This document shows, one piece after another, positions 34,157-43,183 of a stretch of DNA of 64,000 nt. The translations under genes and the position numbers were made by a program. Within the stretch, counting starts at the first letter, position 1, and every line of letters starts with the position of its first letter. The DNA comes from Steroidobacteraceae bacterium (GTDB lineage: Bacteria; Pseudomonadota; Gammaproteobacteria; Steroidobacterales; Steroidobacteraceae): positions 1 to 64,000 of the forward strand of contig JABAQU010000009.1 of assembly GCA_019187185.1 (NCBI GenBank), read 5' to 3'. The notes under the pieces are model-generated. The model was not told the origin of the DNA. It was given only the letters and a program-made list of their open reading frames with translations, and ran no database searches.

Positions 34157-36151
34157 ATGACACCGAACCTGCTGATCGCGATCCCGCTGCTGCCGCTCGT
34201 GGCGGCGCTCATCGCCGGCCTCGCGGGCCGCCGGATCGGGCGGGCCGCGTCGGCAGGGGTGACGATACTCGCGGTCGGCATCTCCTGCGCCCTGTCGCTG
34301 TACGTCGCGAAGCTGATCTTCCTCGACGGCGTGCCCGCGTCCGACATCACGGTCTACACCTGGCTCGTCTCGGACGGCATCCGTTTCCAGGTCGGTTTCC
34401 TCGTCGACCGGCTCACTGCGCTGATGATGGTCGTCGTGAATTTCGTGTCGTTCTGCGTGCACGTTTACACGATCGGTTACATGCGCGACGACGACGGCTT
34501 CCAGCGCTTCTTCAGCTACATCTCGCTGTTCACGTTCTCGATGCTGATGCTCGTGATGGCGAACAACTTCATGCAGCTGTTTTTCGGCTGGGAGGCGGTG
34601 GGTCTCGTCTCGTACCTGCTGATCGGCTTCTGGTTCACGCGACCGAGCGCGATCCACGCGAACCTGAAGGCCTTCATCGTCAACCGCATCGGCGATTTTG
34701 CCTTCGTGCTCGGCATTGCCGGGGTCGTGTACTGGACGCACTCGCTCGACTACGCGGATCTCTTCGCGCTGGCGCCGTCGCTCGAGACCGCGACGTTCGC
34801 ACTCAGTGCCGGGACGACCGTGCCGGCGCTCACGCTGATCGCGCTGTGCCTGTTCGTCGGTGCCATGGCGAAATCGGCACAGGTGCCGCTGCACGTCTGG
34901 CTGCCCGATTCGATGGAAGGCCCCACGCCGATCTCGGCGCTGATCCACGCCGCGACCATGGTGACGGCGGGCATCTTCATGGTGGCGCGCATGTCGCCGC
35001 TGTACGAGTTTTCGGGCGCGGCGCTGACCTTCGTGCTCGTGATCGGCGGCACGACGGCCTTCTTCATGGGCCTGCTCGGCGTCGTCAGCAACGACATCAA
35101 GCGGGTGATCGCCTACTCGACGCTGTCGCAGCTCGGTTACATGACCGTGGCGCTCGGTGCGTCGGCCTACAGTGCCGCGATCTTCCACCTGATGACACAC
35201 GCGTTCTTCAAGGCGCTGCTGTTCCTCGCGGCGGGTTCGGTGATCATCGGCATGCACCACGAGCAGGACATGCGCAAGATGGGCGGCCTCGCGAAGTACA
35301 TGCCGGTCACCGCGGTCACCTGCTGGATCGGCGCGCTCGCCCTCATCGGCACGCCGTTCTTCTCGGGGTTTTATTCGAAGGACGCGCTGATCGAAGCGGT
35401 CGGCGAATCGCAGCGCGCCGGCGCCACCTATGCGTACTGGTGCGTGACCGCGGGCGTGTTCGTCACGGCGCTCTATACGTTCCGGCTCCTGTTCATGACG
35501 TTCCACGGCAAGGAGCGCTTCGGCCACGATGAGACGCACGGCGACGAGCACGCCCACGGTCATGGCCACGGCGGTGCGCCGCACGAGAGCCCGTGGGTGG
35601 TCACGGTGCCGCTCATCGCGCTCGCGATCCCCTCGATCGTGATCGGCTATCTGACGATCGGGCCGCTGCTGTTCGGCGGCGCGTTCGGGGACGCGATATT
35701 CGTGCGCGAGGCGAACGACGTGATCGGCGAGCTCGGCCACGAATACCACGGGCCCGTGGCGTTTGCGCTGCACGGGCTCACGGCACCGACCTTCTGGCTG
35801 GCGCTCGCCGGCGTGGTGACCGCCTGGTACCTGTATCTGAAGAGCCCCGGGACGCCCGCGCGGATCGCGGCGCGCTTTGCGGGCCTGTATTCAATGCTCG
35901 TGAACAAGTTCTATTTCGACTGGTTCAACGAGACGCTGGTCGCGCCGTTCACGCGGCTCGTCGGCAAGGTCCTGTGGAAGGGCGGCGACCAGCTGCTGAT
36001 CGACGGGGCATTCGTGAACGGGTCGGCGAAATTCGTCGGCTGGGCCGCGGCGAAGGGCCGCCGGATCCAGACGGGCTATCTGTACACCTACGCGTTCTGG
36101 ATGGTCATCGGGCTCGCGGTCCTCCTGGGCTGGTTCCTGATCGGCGCCTGA
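34157..36151 (+). CDS. nuoL: NADH-quinone oxidoreductase subunit L
   Basis: A 664-residue antiporter-like proton-pumping subunit. The core has FFGWEAVGLVSYLLIGFWF with the key Glu, AKSAQVPLHVWLPDSMEGPTPISALIHAATMV with the key Lys, and the long C-terminal lateral helix. A His-rich cytosolic-type insert (HDETHGDEHAHGHGHG, about residues 457-472) is present. It may bind a metal, though such inserts vary between species. Confidence 0.96.
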   Translation: MTPNLLIAIPLLPLVAALIAGLAGRRIGRAASAGVTILAVGISCALSLYVAKLIFLDGVPASDITVYTWLVSDGIRFQVGFLVDRLTALMMVVVNFVSFCVHVYTIGYMRDDDGFQRFFSYISLFTFSMLMLVMANNFMQLFFGWEAVGLVSYLLIGFWFTRPSAIHANLKAFIVNRIGDFAFVLGIAGVVYWTHSLDYADLFALAPSLETATFALSAGTTVPALTLIALCLFVGAMAKSAQVPLHVWLPDSMEGPTPISALIHAATMVTAGIFMVARMSPLYEFSGAALTFVLVIGGTTAFFMGLLGVVSNDIKRVIAYSTLSQLGYMTVALGASAYSAAIFHLMTHAFFKALLFLAAGSVIIGMHHEQDMRKMGGLAKYMPVTAVTCWIGALALIGTPFFSGFYSKDALIEAVGESQRAGATYAYWCVTAGVFVTALYTFRLLFMTFHGKERFGHDETHGDEHAHGHGHGGAPHESPWVVTVPLIALAIPSIVIGYLTIGPLLFGGAFGDAIFVREANDVIGELGHEYHGPVAFALHGLTAPTFWLALAGVVTAWYLYLKSPGTPARIAARFAGLYSMLVNKFYFDWFNETLVAPFTRLVGKVLWKGGDQLLIDGAFVNGSAKFVGWAAAKGRRIQTGYLYTYAFWMVIGLAVLLGWFLIGA

Positions 36152-36166
36152 CGGGGTCACAAGCGC

Positions 36167-37684
36167 ATGCAGGGTTTCGGCATACTTTCCGTACTCGTGT
36201 GGCTGCCGATAGCGGGCGGCATCGCGGTGCTCCTGCTCGGCGATCGCCGCATCGCGCTCGGGCGCTGGCTCGCCCTCGCGGTTGCGCTCGCCACGATCCT
36301 CGTCGCGCTGCCGCTCTGGGCAGGCTTCGATCGTGGCACCGCGGAATTCCAGTTCGTCGAGCGCCTGCGGTGGTTGCCGGTGTTCAATTCCTGGTACCAC
36401 CTCGGCATCGACGGCATTTCCCTGCCGCTCATCGTCCTGACCGCCGTGATGACCGTGCCGGTGATCATCGCGGCGTGGACCCGGATCGAGGCGCGACCCG
36501 CGCAGTACTACGCGGCCTTCCTGATCATGGAGGGCCTGATGATCGGCGTGTTTGCGGCGATCGACGGATTGCTCTTCTATTTCTTCTGGGAAGCGATGCT
36601 GATCCCGATGTTCCTGATCATCGGGGTATGGGGCGGGCCGCGGCGCGTCTACGCGACGATCAAGTTCTTCCTGTACACCTTCCTCGGCTCGGTGCTGATG
36701 CTGGTGGCGCTGATCTATCTCTACGTGCAGGGCGGCGACTACTCGATACGGGCGCTGCAGGACCTGCCGCTCACGCTCGTCGAGCAGCGCTGGATCTTCC
36801 TCGCGTTCCTCGCCGCGTTCGCCGTCAAGGTGCCGATGTGGCCGGTGCACACGTGGTTGCCCGACGCGCACGTCGAGGCGCCGACCGGCGGCTCGGTGAT
36901 CCTTGCGGCGATCCTGCTGAAGATGGGCGGCTACGGCTTCCTGCGCTTCAGCCTGCCGGTGACCCCCGATGCGAGCCGCGAGTTCGACTGGCTGATGATC
37001 GCGCTGTCGCTGATCGCGGTCGTGTACATCAGCCTGGTGGCGCTCGTGCAGACCGACATGAAGAAGCTGATCGCCTACTCGTCGGTGGCGCACATGGGCT
37101 TCGTCACGCTCGGCACGTTCATCGCCTGGGACATTGCCGATTCGACCGGCACGCTGCGCGGCGCCGCGATGGGCCTCGACGGCGCCATGGTGCAGATGGT
37201 GTCGCACGGCCTCGTCTCGGGCGCGATGTTCCTGTGCATCGGCGTGATGTACGACCGGGTGCACAGCCGCGAGATCTCGGCCTACGGCGGCGTGATCAAC
37301 ACGATGCCGAAATTCGGCGGCTTCATCGTGCTGTTCGCGATGGCGAACGTCGGCCTCCCGGGCACCTCGGGCTTCGTCGGCGAGTTCCTCGTGATCATCG
37401 CGAGCTACAAGGCGAGCTTCTGGTATGCGTTCCTCGTCGCGACGATCCTCGTGCTCGGCGCCGGCTACACGCTGTGGCTCGTGAAGCGCGTGATCTACGG
37501 GCCCGTGGCCAACGACCACGTGGCGAAAATGCCGGATCTCGACAGCCGCGAACTGATGGCGCTCGGCCTGCTCGCCGTCCTCGTGCTGCTGCTCGGCGTG
37601 TGGCCCGCGCCGCTGCTCGATGTCATGCACAGCTCCATTCACCACCTCGTCGAGCAGATGACGACGAGCAAGCTGCCCCTCTGA
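36167..37684 (+). CDS. nuoM: NADH-quinone oxidoreductase subunit M
   Basis: A 505-residue antiporter-like proton-pumping subunit with about 14 transmembrane helices. FFWEAMLIPMFLIIG, VPMWPVHTWLPDAHVEAPTGGSV and LIAYSSVAHMGFV carry the key charged residues. It lies 15 nt after nuoL. Confidence 0.96.
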   Translation: MQGFGILSVLVWLPIAGGIAVLLLGDRRIALGRWLALAVALATILVALPLWAGFDRGTAEFQFVERLRWLPVFNSWYHLGIDGISLPLIVLTAVMTVPVIIAAWTRIEARPAQYYAAFLIMEGLMIGVFAAIDGLLFYFFWEAMLIPMFLIIGVWGGPRRVYATIKFFLYTFLGSVLMLVALIYLYVQGGDYSIRALQDLPLTLVEQRWIFLAFLAAFAVKVPMWPVHTWLPDAHVEAPTGGSVILAAILLKMGGYGFLRFSLPVTPDASREFDWLMIALSLIAVVYISLVALVQTDMKKLIAYSSVAHMGFVTLGTFIAWDIADSTGTLRGAAMGLDGAMVQMVSHGLVSGAMFLCIGVMYDRVHSREISAYGGVINTMPKFGGFIVLFAMANVGLPGTSGFVGEFLVIIASYKASFWYAFLVATILVLGAGYTLWLVKRVIYGPVANDHVAKMPDLDSRELMALGLLAVLVLLLGVWPAPLLDVMHSSIHHLVEQMTTSKLPL

Positions 37685-37696
37685 GGCCCGAGCCCG

Positions 37697-39139
37697 ATGC
37701 CCGATACGCAGAACTGGTGGTCGACAATCGCGCCCGCGGCGCCGGAGATGTATCTCGCGACGGTGATCTGCGTGATCCTGCTGATCGACGTGTTCGCAGG
37801 CGGGTCGCGGCGCCCGAGGCTGACCGGTACCCTGACACTGATCGCGCTGGCGGTCGGTGCGTGGGTCACGCTCGAATACGGCAGCGTCGGCGGTCGCACG
37901 CCGCTCTTCGGCGGCCTGTACATTGCCGATCCGCTGGCGCTCGTGCTGAAGCTCTCGGCACTGCTCTATGTCGCGGTCGCGCTGCTCTATTCGCGGCCGG
38001 CACTCGCCCGGCGCGGGACGGGCGGCGAGTACCACGTGCTCGCGCTGACTGCGCTGCTCGGCATCTACGTGCTCGCGTCCGCCGGCAATCTCCTGTCGCT
38101 GTATATCGGGGTCGAACTGCTGGCGCTGTCGCTGTACGCGATGATCGCGTTCGACCGGGAATCGCCGGTGTCGGCCGAGGCGGCAATGAAATACTTCGTT
38201 CTCGGCTCGATCGCCTCGGGCATGCTGCTCTACGGCATCTCGCTGGTGTACGGCCTCACCGGCACCCTCGCGCTCGACGAGGTCGCGCTGCGACTCACGG
38301 CGGAGCCGAGCCTCGGCATGGTGGCGGGCGTCGCGTTCGTCGTCGTGGCGATCGCGTTCAAGTTCGGCGCCGTGCCGTTCCACATGTGGGTGCCGGACGT
38401 CTACCACGGCGCCCCGACGACCGTGACGCTGTTCTTGTCGACCGCGCCGAAGTTCGCGTATTTCGCGCTGGCCTACCGGCTGCTGTCGCAGGGCCTCGAC
38501 GGCATCTCGCCCACGTGGACGCAGATGCTGGCGATCATCGGCGTGCTGTCGCTGATCGTCGGCAACGTGTTCGCGATCGCGCAGGCGAACCTGAAGCGCA
38601 TGCTTGCGTACTCGGCAATCGCCAACGTCGGCTTCATCCTGCTCGGCTTCACGACCGGCACGGCAGCGGGCTACAGCGCGGCGCTCTATTACACGATCGT
38701 CTATGTGCTGGCCACGCTCGGCGCGTTCGGCGTGATCCTGCTCGCGAGCCGCCGCGGCTTCGAGGCCGACGAACTCGAGGACTACAAGGGCCTGCAGGCG
38801 CGCGACCCGATGCTCGCGCTGTGGATGATGATGATGATGTTTTCCACCGCCGGCGTGCCGCCGTTCGTCGGTTTCTGGGCGAAACTCGCGATCTTCGAGG
38901 CGCTGTGGCAGGTGGGGGCCGTCTGGCTCATCGTGATCGGGGCGCTCGCGGCGGTCGTCGGCGCCTTCTACTACATCCGCGTCGTGAAGCTGATGTACTT
39001 CGACGACGCGCCGTCCGCGCCGCGCGGCGAGGCGAGCGGCGCGCTGCGCCTCGTGCTCGGCGTGAACGCGCTCGCGACGCTCGCGCTCGGCGTCGTGCCG
39101 GCGAGCCTGTTCGATCTCTGCAAGGCCGTGCTCGGCTGA
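37697..39139 (+). CDS. nuoN: NADH-quinone oxidoreductase subunit N
   Basis: A 480-residue antiporter-like subunit closing the operon. YIGVELLALSLYAMIAF, FKFGAVPFHMWVPDVYHGAPT and LKRMLAYSAIANVGF are the conserved membrane blocks. The membrane arm is thus complete (A, H, J-N) and all fourteen genes are intact. Confidence 0.96.
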   Translation: MPDTQNWWSTIAPAAPEMYLATVICVILLIDVFAGGSRRPRLTGTLTLIALAVGAWVTLEYGSVGGRTPLFGGLYIADPLALVLKLSALLYVAVALLYSRPALARRGTGGEYHVLALTALLGIYVLASAGNLLSLYIGVELLALSLYAMIAFDRESPVSAEAAMKYFVLGSIASGMLLYGISLVYGLTGTLALDEVALRLTAEPSLGMVAGVAFVVVAIAFKFGAVPFHMWVPDVYHGAPTTVTLFLSTAPKFAYFALAYRLLSQGLDGISPTWTQMLAIIGVLSLIVGNVFAIAQANLKRMLAYSAIANVGFILLGFTTGTAAGYSAALYYTIVYVLATLGAFGVILLASRRGFEADELEDYKGLQARDPMLALWMMMMMFSTAGVPPFVGFWAKLAIFEALWQVGAVWLIVIGALAAVVGAFYYIRVVKLMYFDDAPSAPRGEASGALRLVLGVNALATLALGVVPASLFDLCKAVLG

Positions 39140-39154
39140 CAGCGGGGAGGGGCC

Positions 39155-41083
39155 GTGCGCACGGTGCCGCTGCTCGCGATGATGGTGCTTGCTGCCACAT
39201 CGGCAGCCGCGGCACCACAACCGCACACTGTCGCGGAACTGCTGGCGGCGGGCGATGTGCGCGATGCCGACCTGTCGCCCGACGGGGAGCGCGTCGCGAT
39301 CGCCACCGCGACCGGCAAGACGACGAGCGACGAACTGTCGGTCATTTCACTGACGGGCGCCGGTGACGTCGAGGGGAGCCGGCGCATTGCATTGCCCGGC
39401 GCCGAGCGCACGATCGTCGAGTGGGTGGCTTGGGCCACCGACCGCCGGCTTCTGATGTCCGTGCTGATCAACCCGACGCTGATCCCGACACGGCGCATCT
39501 ATGCCATCAATGCAGACGGCACCGGGTTCACGGCGCTCTTCTCCGGTTCCGATTCGATCCTGCGGCGGTCGTACGACCTCGGGCAGATTCTCGACTTTTC
39601 CGAAGCCGAGGAGGGCCGCGTGGCCATCCCCGCATGGGTCGGCGGCGTGAATCAGCTGTACTCCGTGAACATCTTCACCGGTGCGGCAACGCCGATCGCA
39701 AAGGGGAGGACGGGCACCTTCACGTGGGGTGTCCAGAGAGGGCAGGCAGTCCTGCGTTTCGACGTGAACTATCGTGGCACGGTGATTTCCGTGTACGGCC
39801 GCGCGACTCCCGCGGACAGCTGGCAGCCGTTGACGCGTTATGCGAGGCGCGACGGCGCGCCGGAGTGGGAGTACGTCGCAGACGGGTCCCTGCCGGGCGA
39901 GATCTATGTCCTGTCGCATCACGGAGGCGAGGACAAGGCGTCCATCTACCAGTTCGACCTCGCACGCAAGACATACGGGGAGCGCGTCGCGAGCCATGCG
40001 GACTTCGACCTGCAGGGAGTGCTGAAGGTCCGCGGGCGCTACTACGGGGCCTGGTATGTCGACGACCGCCTGCACTATCAGCTCGAAAACAAGGCCCTGC
40101 AGCGGCATGTCGACGGCGTGAACCGCTATTTCGGCGATGTCGCGAATGTGAGGATCGTGGGCCTCGACCGCAATGCGTCGCGGATCCTCCTCAGGGTAGA
40201 CGGCGCCACGATGCCGGTCGACTATTACCTGTACGACACGGCGCGCAAGCATCTGCAGTTCCTGCGAGCCTCATGGCCCGGCATCGAACCGGAGCGACTG
40301 GCCGTCACCGAGGTGATCCGCACCACCACGCGGGATGGTCTCGTGCTCAGCTCGTACCTGACACGTTCGCGCGACGCAGCGCTTCCGCTGCCGCTCGTCG
40401 TGATGCCTCACGGCGGGCCCGAACTTCGCGACCACCTCGGCTACGACAGGATCGTGCAGGCCTATGCCGCGCAGGGGTGGGCCGTATTGCGGACGAACTT
40501 TCGTGGCTCGAGCGGCTACGGCAAGGCATTTGTCGAGGCGGGCTACCGGCAATGGTCGCTGCGCATGCAGGACGACCTGGCCGATGCAGTGGGCGATGTC
40601 GTGAAGCGTGGCATTGCCGACCCGCGGCGGATTGCGATTTCCGGCGCGAGTTACGGCGGCTACGCCGCCCTGGCAGGCGTGGTCGCGACGCCGGACCTGT
40701 ACCGCGCGGCGGTCTCGCTCGCGGGAGTCAGCGACCTCCGGGAGTTCCTGGACTGGAAGCGTGAAGACGGTACCGATTCGGAGTCCTACCGCTATTGGGT
40801 CAAACTCGTCGGCGACCCGAAGAAGGACGCAGCGGCCATCAAGGCCGCCTCACCGCGCCATCGCGCCGCGGAGATCAAGGTCCCCGTCCTGCTGATTCAC
40901 GGTGTCGACGACGACAATGTGCCGATCGAGCAGTCGCGATTCATGAAAGCGGCCCTCGACAGGCTCGGCAAGCCCGTGCAGCTGATCGAGGTGACGGGTG
41001 AAGGCCACAGCGGATGGTCGACCGAAAACAATCTGCGTTACGTCGAAGCCGCAATCAAGTTCCTCGAACCTGTGCTGAAATAG
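39155..41083 (+). CDS. Exported S9 family (prolyl oligopeptidase-like) peptidase
   Basis: A 642-residue protein with a signal peptide (VPLLAMMVLAATSAAAA, cleavage near residue 20), a beta-propeller-like N-terminal half and a C-terminal alpha/beta hydrolase. The catalytic triad is visible: Ser499 in GASYGGYAA, Asp585/586 in HGVDDDNVP and His618 in GEGHSGW. Relatives are dipeptidyl/acylaminoacyl peptidases; the substrate is unknown. The GTG start is preceded by GGGGAGGG. It begins 15 nt after nuoN and is probably read through from it. Confidence 0.85.
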   Translation: MRTVPLLAMMVLAATSAAAAPQPHTVAELLAAGDVRDADLSPDGERVAIATATGKTTSDELSVISLTGAGDVEGSRRIALPGAERTIVEWVAWATDRRLLMSVLINPTLIPTRRIYAINADGTGFTALFSGSDSILRRSYDLGQILDFSEAEEGRVAIPAWVGGVNQLYSVNIFTGAATPIAKGRTGTFTWGVQRGQAVLRFDVNYRGTVISVYGRATPADSWQPLTRYARRDGAPEWEYVADGSLPGEIYVLSHHGGEDKASIYQFDLARKTYGERVASHADFDLQGVLKVRGRYYGAWYVDDRLHYQLENKALQRHVDGVNRYFGDVANVRIVGLDRNASRILLRVDGATMPVDYYLYDTARKHLQFLRASWPGIEPERLAVTEVIRTTTRDGLVLSSYLTRSRDAALPLPLVVMPHGGPELRDHLGYDRIVQAYAAQGWAVLRTNFRGSSGYGKAFVEAGYRQWSLRMQDDLADAVGDVVKRGIADPRRIAISGASYGGYAALAGVVATPDLYRAAVSLAGVSDLREFLDWKREDGTDSESYRYWVKLVGDPKKDAAAIKAASPRHRAAEIKVPVLLIHGVDDDNVPIEQSRFMKAALDRLGKPVQLIEVTGEGHSGWSTENNLRYVEAAIKFLEPVLK

Positions 41084-41107
41084 CGTAAACCTTTGGAGGA
41101 CCGGCCC

Positions 41108-42607
41108 ATGAATCCCATCGACAGGCGAGAGTTCGTTCACGGCGCGCTCGGTACGGGCGCACTGCTCGCGGCGGCGCCGGTCGCGTTCGCGGCGCAGAAG
41201 CTCGACGATGTTCACGCGCAGGTCACGAAAGGGCACGACGCCGCCGTCACGCGCCTGCAGGACTGGATTCGCGTGATCACGATCGCCGCACAGGACCGCG
41301 GCATGGAAGAGGGCTGCCGCTACATGATGCAGCTCGCACGCGATGCGGGCTTTCAGCACGTCGAGCGCGTGCCGACGCGCGGCTACCCGTCGGTGTTCGC
41401 GACGCTCGACGCGGGCGCGAAGCGCACGCTCGGCATTTACTTCATGTACGACGTCAAGCAGGTCGACCCATCCGAGTGGTCTTCGCCGCCGTGGGAAGCG
41501 CGCCTCGTCGATGTGCCGGGGGCCGGCAAGTGCGTCATGGGCCGCGGCGCCGTGAACCAGAAGGGGCCGCAGGCGTCGTTCCTGTCGGCGTTGCATGCGA
41601 TACGCGCGGCCGGCCGCAAGCTGCCGGTCAACCTCGTGTTGATTGCCGAGAGTGAGGAGGAGATCGGCTCGCCGCATTTCCCCGATGCCGTACTCGCGCC
41701 GCAGGTGCGCGCAGCGCTCGAAAAGTGTGTCGGCATCTTCATGCCCGAGGCCGCGCAGTCGCTCGACGGCACCGTGCAGGTGTCGCTCGGTGCGAAGGGC
41801 GTCGTCGAGCTCGAACTCGTGTCGAGCGGCGAGAAATGGGGCCGCGGCCCCTCGAGGGACGTGCACTCGAGCAACCGCGCGCGGCTCGACAGCCCGGCGT
41901 TCCATCTCGTGCAGGCGCTCGGCACGCTGATCGACGACAAGGGCGACCCGGCAATCGACGGCTGGTGGGACGACGTGAAGCCGCTGTCGGCGGCCGAGGA
42001 GAAGATGCTCGATGTCGCGGCGGCGCGCATGAGCGAGGCGAGCGCGAAGCAATCGATGGGTGTCACCCATTGGGCGCGCAACGCCGACTGGCGCCAGGCG
42101 CTCGAAGACCTGTGCGCGCGACCGACCGTGAACATCGAAGGGCTCGTCGGCGGCTACACGGGCGAGGGCGGCAAGACGGTGCTGCCGCACCGCGCGACCG
42201 CGAAGCTCGATTTCCGCCTCGTGCCCGACATGACACGCGACGGCGCCGTCGCGAAACTGAAGGCCTATCTCGCGAAGCGCGGTTACGGCGACATCGAAGT
42301 CAACGTGAGCGGCGGCTACGATCCGACCACCACTGCCGCCGACTCGGCGCTCATCCGCACCATGATGCGCGTGTACCAGGCGGAAGGCATCGACCCGATC
42401 TTCTGGCCCCGTCGCGGCGGATCCTGGCCCGGCTTCGTGTTCACGGGTAAGCCGCTGTCGCTTCCCGCGGCCCATTTCGGCCTGGGCCACGGGCAGCGCG
42501 CACACGCGCCGGACGAGTACTACCTGATCGAATCGTCGAACCCGAAGCTCGCGGGAATCGATGGGGCGGTGCGCTCGTTCGTCAATTTCCTGTACGCGCT
42601 CGCCTGA
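41108..42607 (+). CDS. Tat-exported M20-like metallohydrolase with altered metal ligands
   Basis: A 499-residue M20/M28-fold protein. The N-terminus DRREFVHGALGTGALLAAAP is a twin-arginine signal, so it is exported folded. The M20 blocks can be aligned, but two metal ligands differ. The HxD motif reads M113-Y-D115, and the bridging Asp of GRGAxDxKG is N150 (GRGAVNQKG). The Glu pair in ESEEEIGSP (E183-E185) and the last His (H466 in RAHAPDEYY) are kept. It may be a subfamily with other metal use or a non-catalytic binder. The ATG at 41108 follows GGAGG. Confidence 0.8.
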   Translation: MNPIDRREFVHGALGTGALLAAAPVAFAAQKLDDVHAQVTKGHDAAVTRLQDWIRVITIAAQDRGMEEGCRYMMQLARDAGFQHVERVPTRGYPSVFATLDAGAKRTLGIYFMYDVKQVDPSEWSSPPWEARLVDVPGAGKCVMGRGAVNQKGPQASFLSALHAIRAAGRKLPVNLVLIAESEEEIGSPHFPDAVLAPQVRAALEKCVGIFMPEAAQSLDGTVQVSLGAKGVVELELVSSGEKWGRGPSRDVHSSNRARLDSPAFHLVQALGTLIDDKGDPAIDGWWDDVKPLSAAEEKMLDVAAARMSEASAKQSMGVTHWARNADWRQALEDLCARPTVNIEGLVGGYTGEGGKTVLPHRATAKLDFRLVPDMTRDGAVAKLKAYLAKRGYGDIEVNVSGGYDPTTTAADSALIRTMMRVYQAEGIDPIFWPRRGGSWPGFVFTGKPLSLPAAHFGLGHGQRAHAPDEYYLIESSNPKLAGIDGAVRSFVNFLYALA

Positions 42608-42630
42608 CGCGCCCGCCCACCGCGCGCGAG

Positions 42631-42659
42631 TTGTGTTGGCGGGCGGGCCCCGCTAAGAT
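42631..42659 (+). promoter_or_regulatory. Initiator tRNA promoter
   Basis: TTGTGT (42631-42636), a 17-nt spacer and TAAGAT (42654-42659), followed by the GC-rich discriminator GCGCGCC. The predicted start lies near 42666, about 9 nt before the tRNA. A GC-rich discriminator is typical of stringently controlled stable-RNA promoters. Confidence 0.6.
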
Positions 42660-42674
42660 GCGCGCCCCAACTGG

Positions 42675-42751
42675 TGCGGGGTGGAGCAGTCTGGCAGCTC
42701 GTCGGGCTCATAACCCGAAGGTCGCAGGTTCAAATCCTGCCCCCGCTACCA
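42675..42751 (+). tRNA. Initiator tRNA-fMet (CAU)
   Basis: A 77-nt tRNA with three G-C pairs in the anticodon stem (GGG/CCC) around CTCATAA; the anticodon CAT is at 42709-42711. The T arm is GCAGG-TTCAAAT-CCTGC and CCA is encoded. Position 1 is T and position 72 is T, so the end of the acceptor stem is unpaired as required for an initiator, but as U-U instead of the common C-A. It also serves as the attachment site of the island that follows. Confidence 0.95.
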
Positions 42752-42756
42752 ACCTT
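42739..42756 (+). repeat. attL: 3' end of tRNA-fMet
   Basis: GCCCCCGCTACCAACCTT, covering the last 13 bases of the initiator tRNA and 5 more, is repeated exactly and in the same orientation at 55284-55301. The tRNA-proximal copy keeps the gene whole. Confidence 0.8.
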
Positions 42757-42810
42757 CCCGTGTCCATTCCGGAAGGTGCTTGCCAGCCGAGCACTCCTGC
42801 ATTTCGCTGA

Positions 42811-43074
42811 CAGGGGCAGAGAGCGGCCCCTCCCTTCGGGCTCGCGGGACGCTTTGCAGAGGCCCTGATCAGATGGATGTCCGGACTCATGCCATGCGTA
42901 TCGAGAACCATCGGCAGAAGCGATCACGTCTGGCAATTCGCCGGCTCCCGGGATCGTTTCGTTCACTGGAAGGCCGTGCCGGGCGGCAAAGAGCCGCAAG
43001 CCGTTGAACGCGAGCTTCTCGACGCCTTCCGGGAGCACCACGCAGTCCTCCCGTTCGCCAATCTGAGACGGTGA
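42811..43074 (+). pseudogene. Possible remnant of an unrecognised gene before hsdM
   Basis: An open frame following the stop at 42808-42810 ends at the TGA 43072-43074. Its last part reads DHVWQFAGSRDRFVHWKAVP and continues through EPQAVERELLDAFREHHAVL to PFANLRR, which has the look of a real protein C-terminus. An ATG at 42877 is available but no ribosome-binding site is clear. The family was not identified. Apart from this, 42752-43183 shows no gene. A possible -10 (AATAAT, about 43144-43149) may serve hsdM. Confidence 0.3.
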
Positions 43075-43183
43075 ATGTCGACGTACGCGCCATGGGTGAG
43101 TGGCCAGATTATCTGAACTGACCTGATCCGGCGCCGTCTCGGCAATAATCGACCGCTCGAACAAACGATGACGAAGGTCACCC

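Noticed and set aside
35593-39366. 1257-codon open frame across nuoL-nuoN
   Set aside because: A shifted-frame shadow covering three recognised complex I genes.
42708-42911. Short frame ending GAGFEPATFGL on the minus strand
   Set aside because: Antisense of the tRNA-fMet T arm, a well-known spurious annotation.
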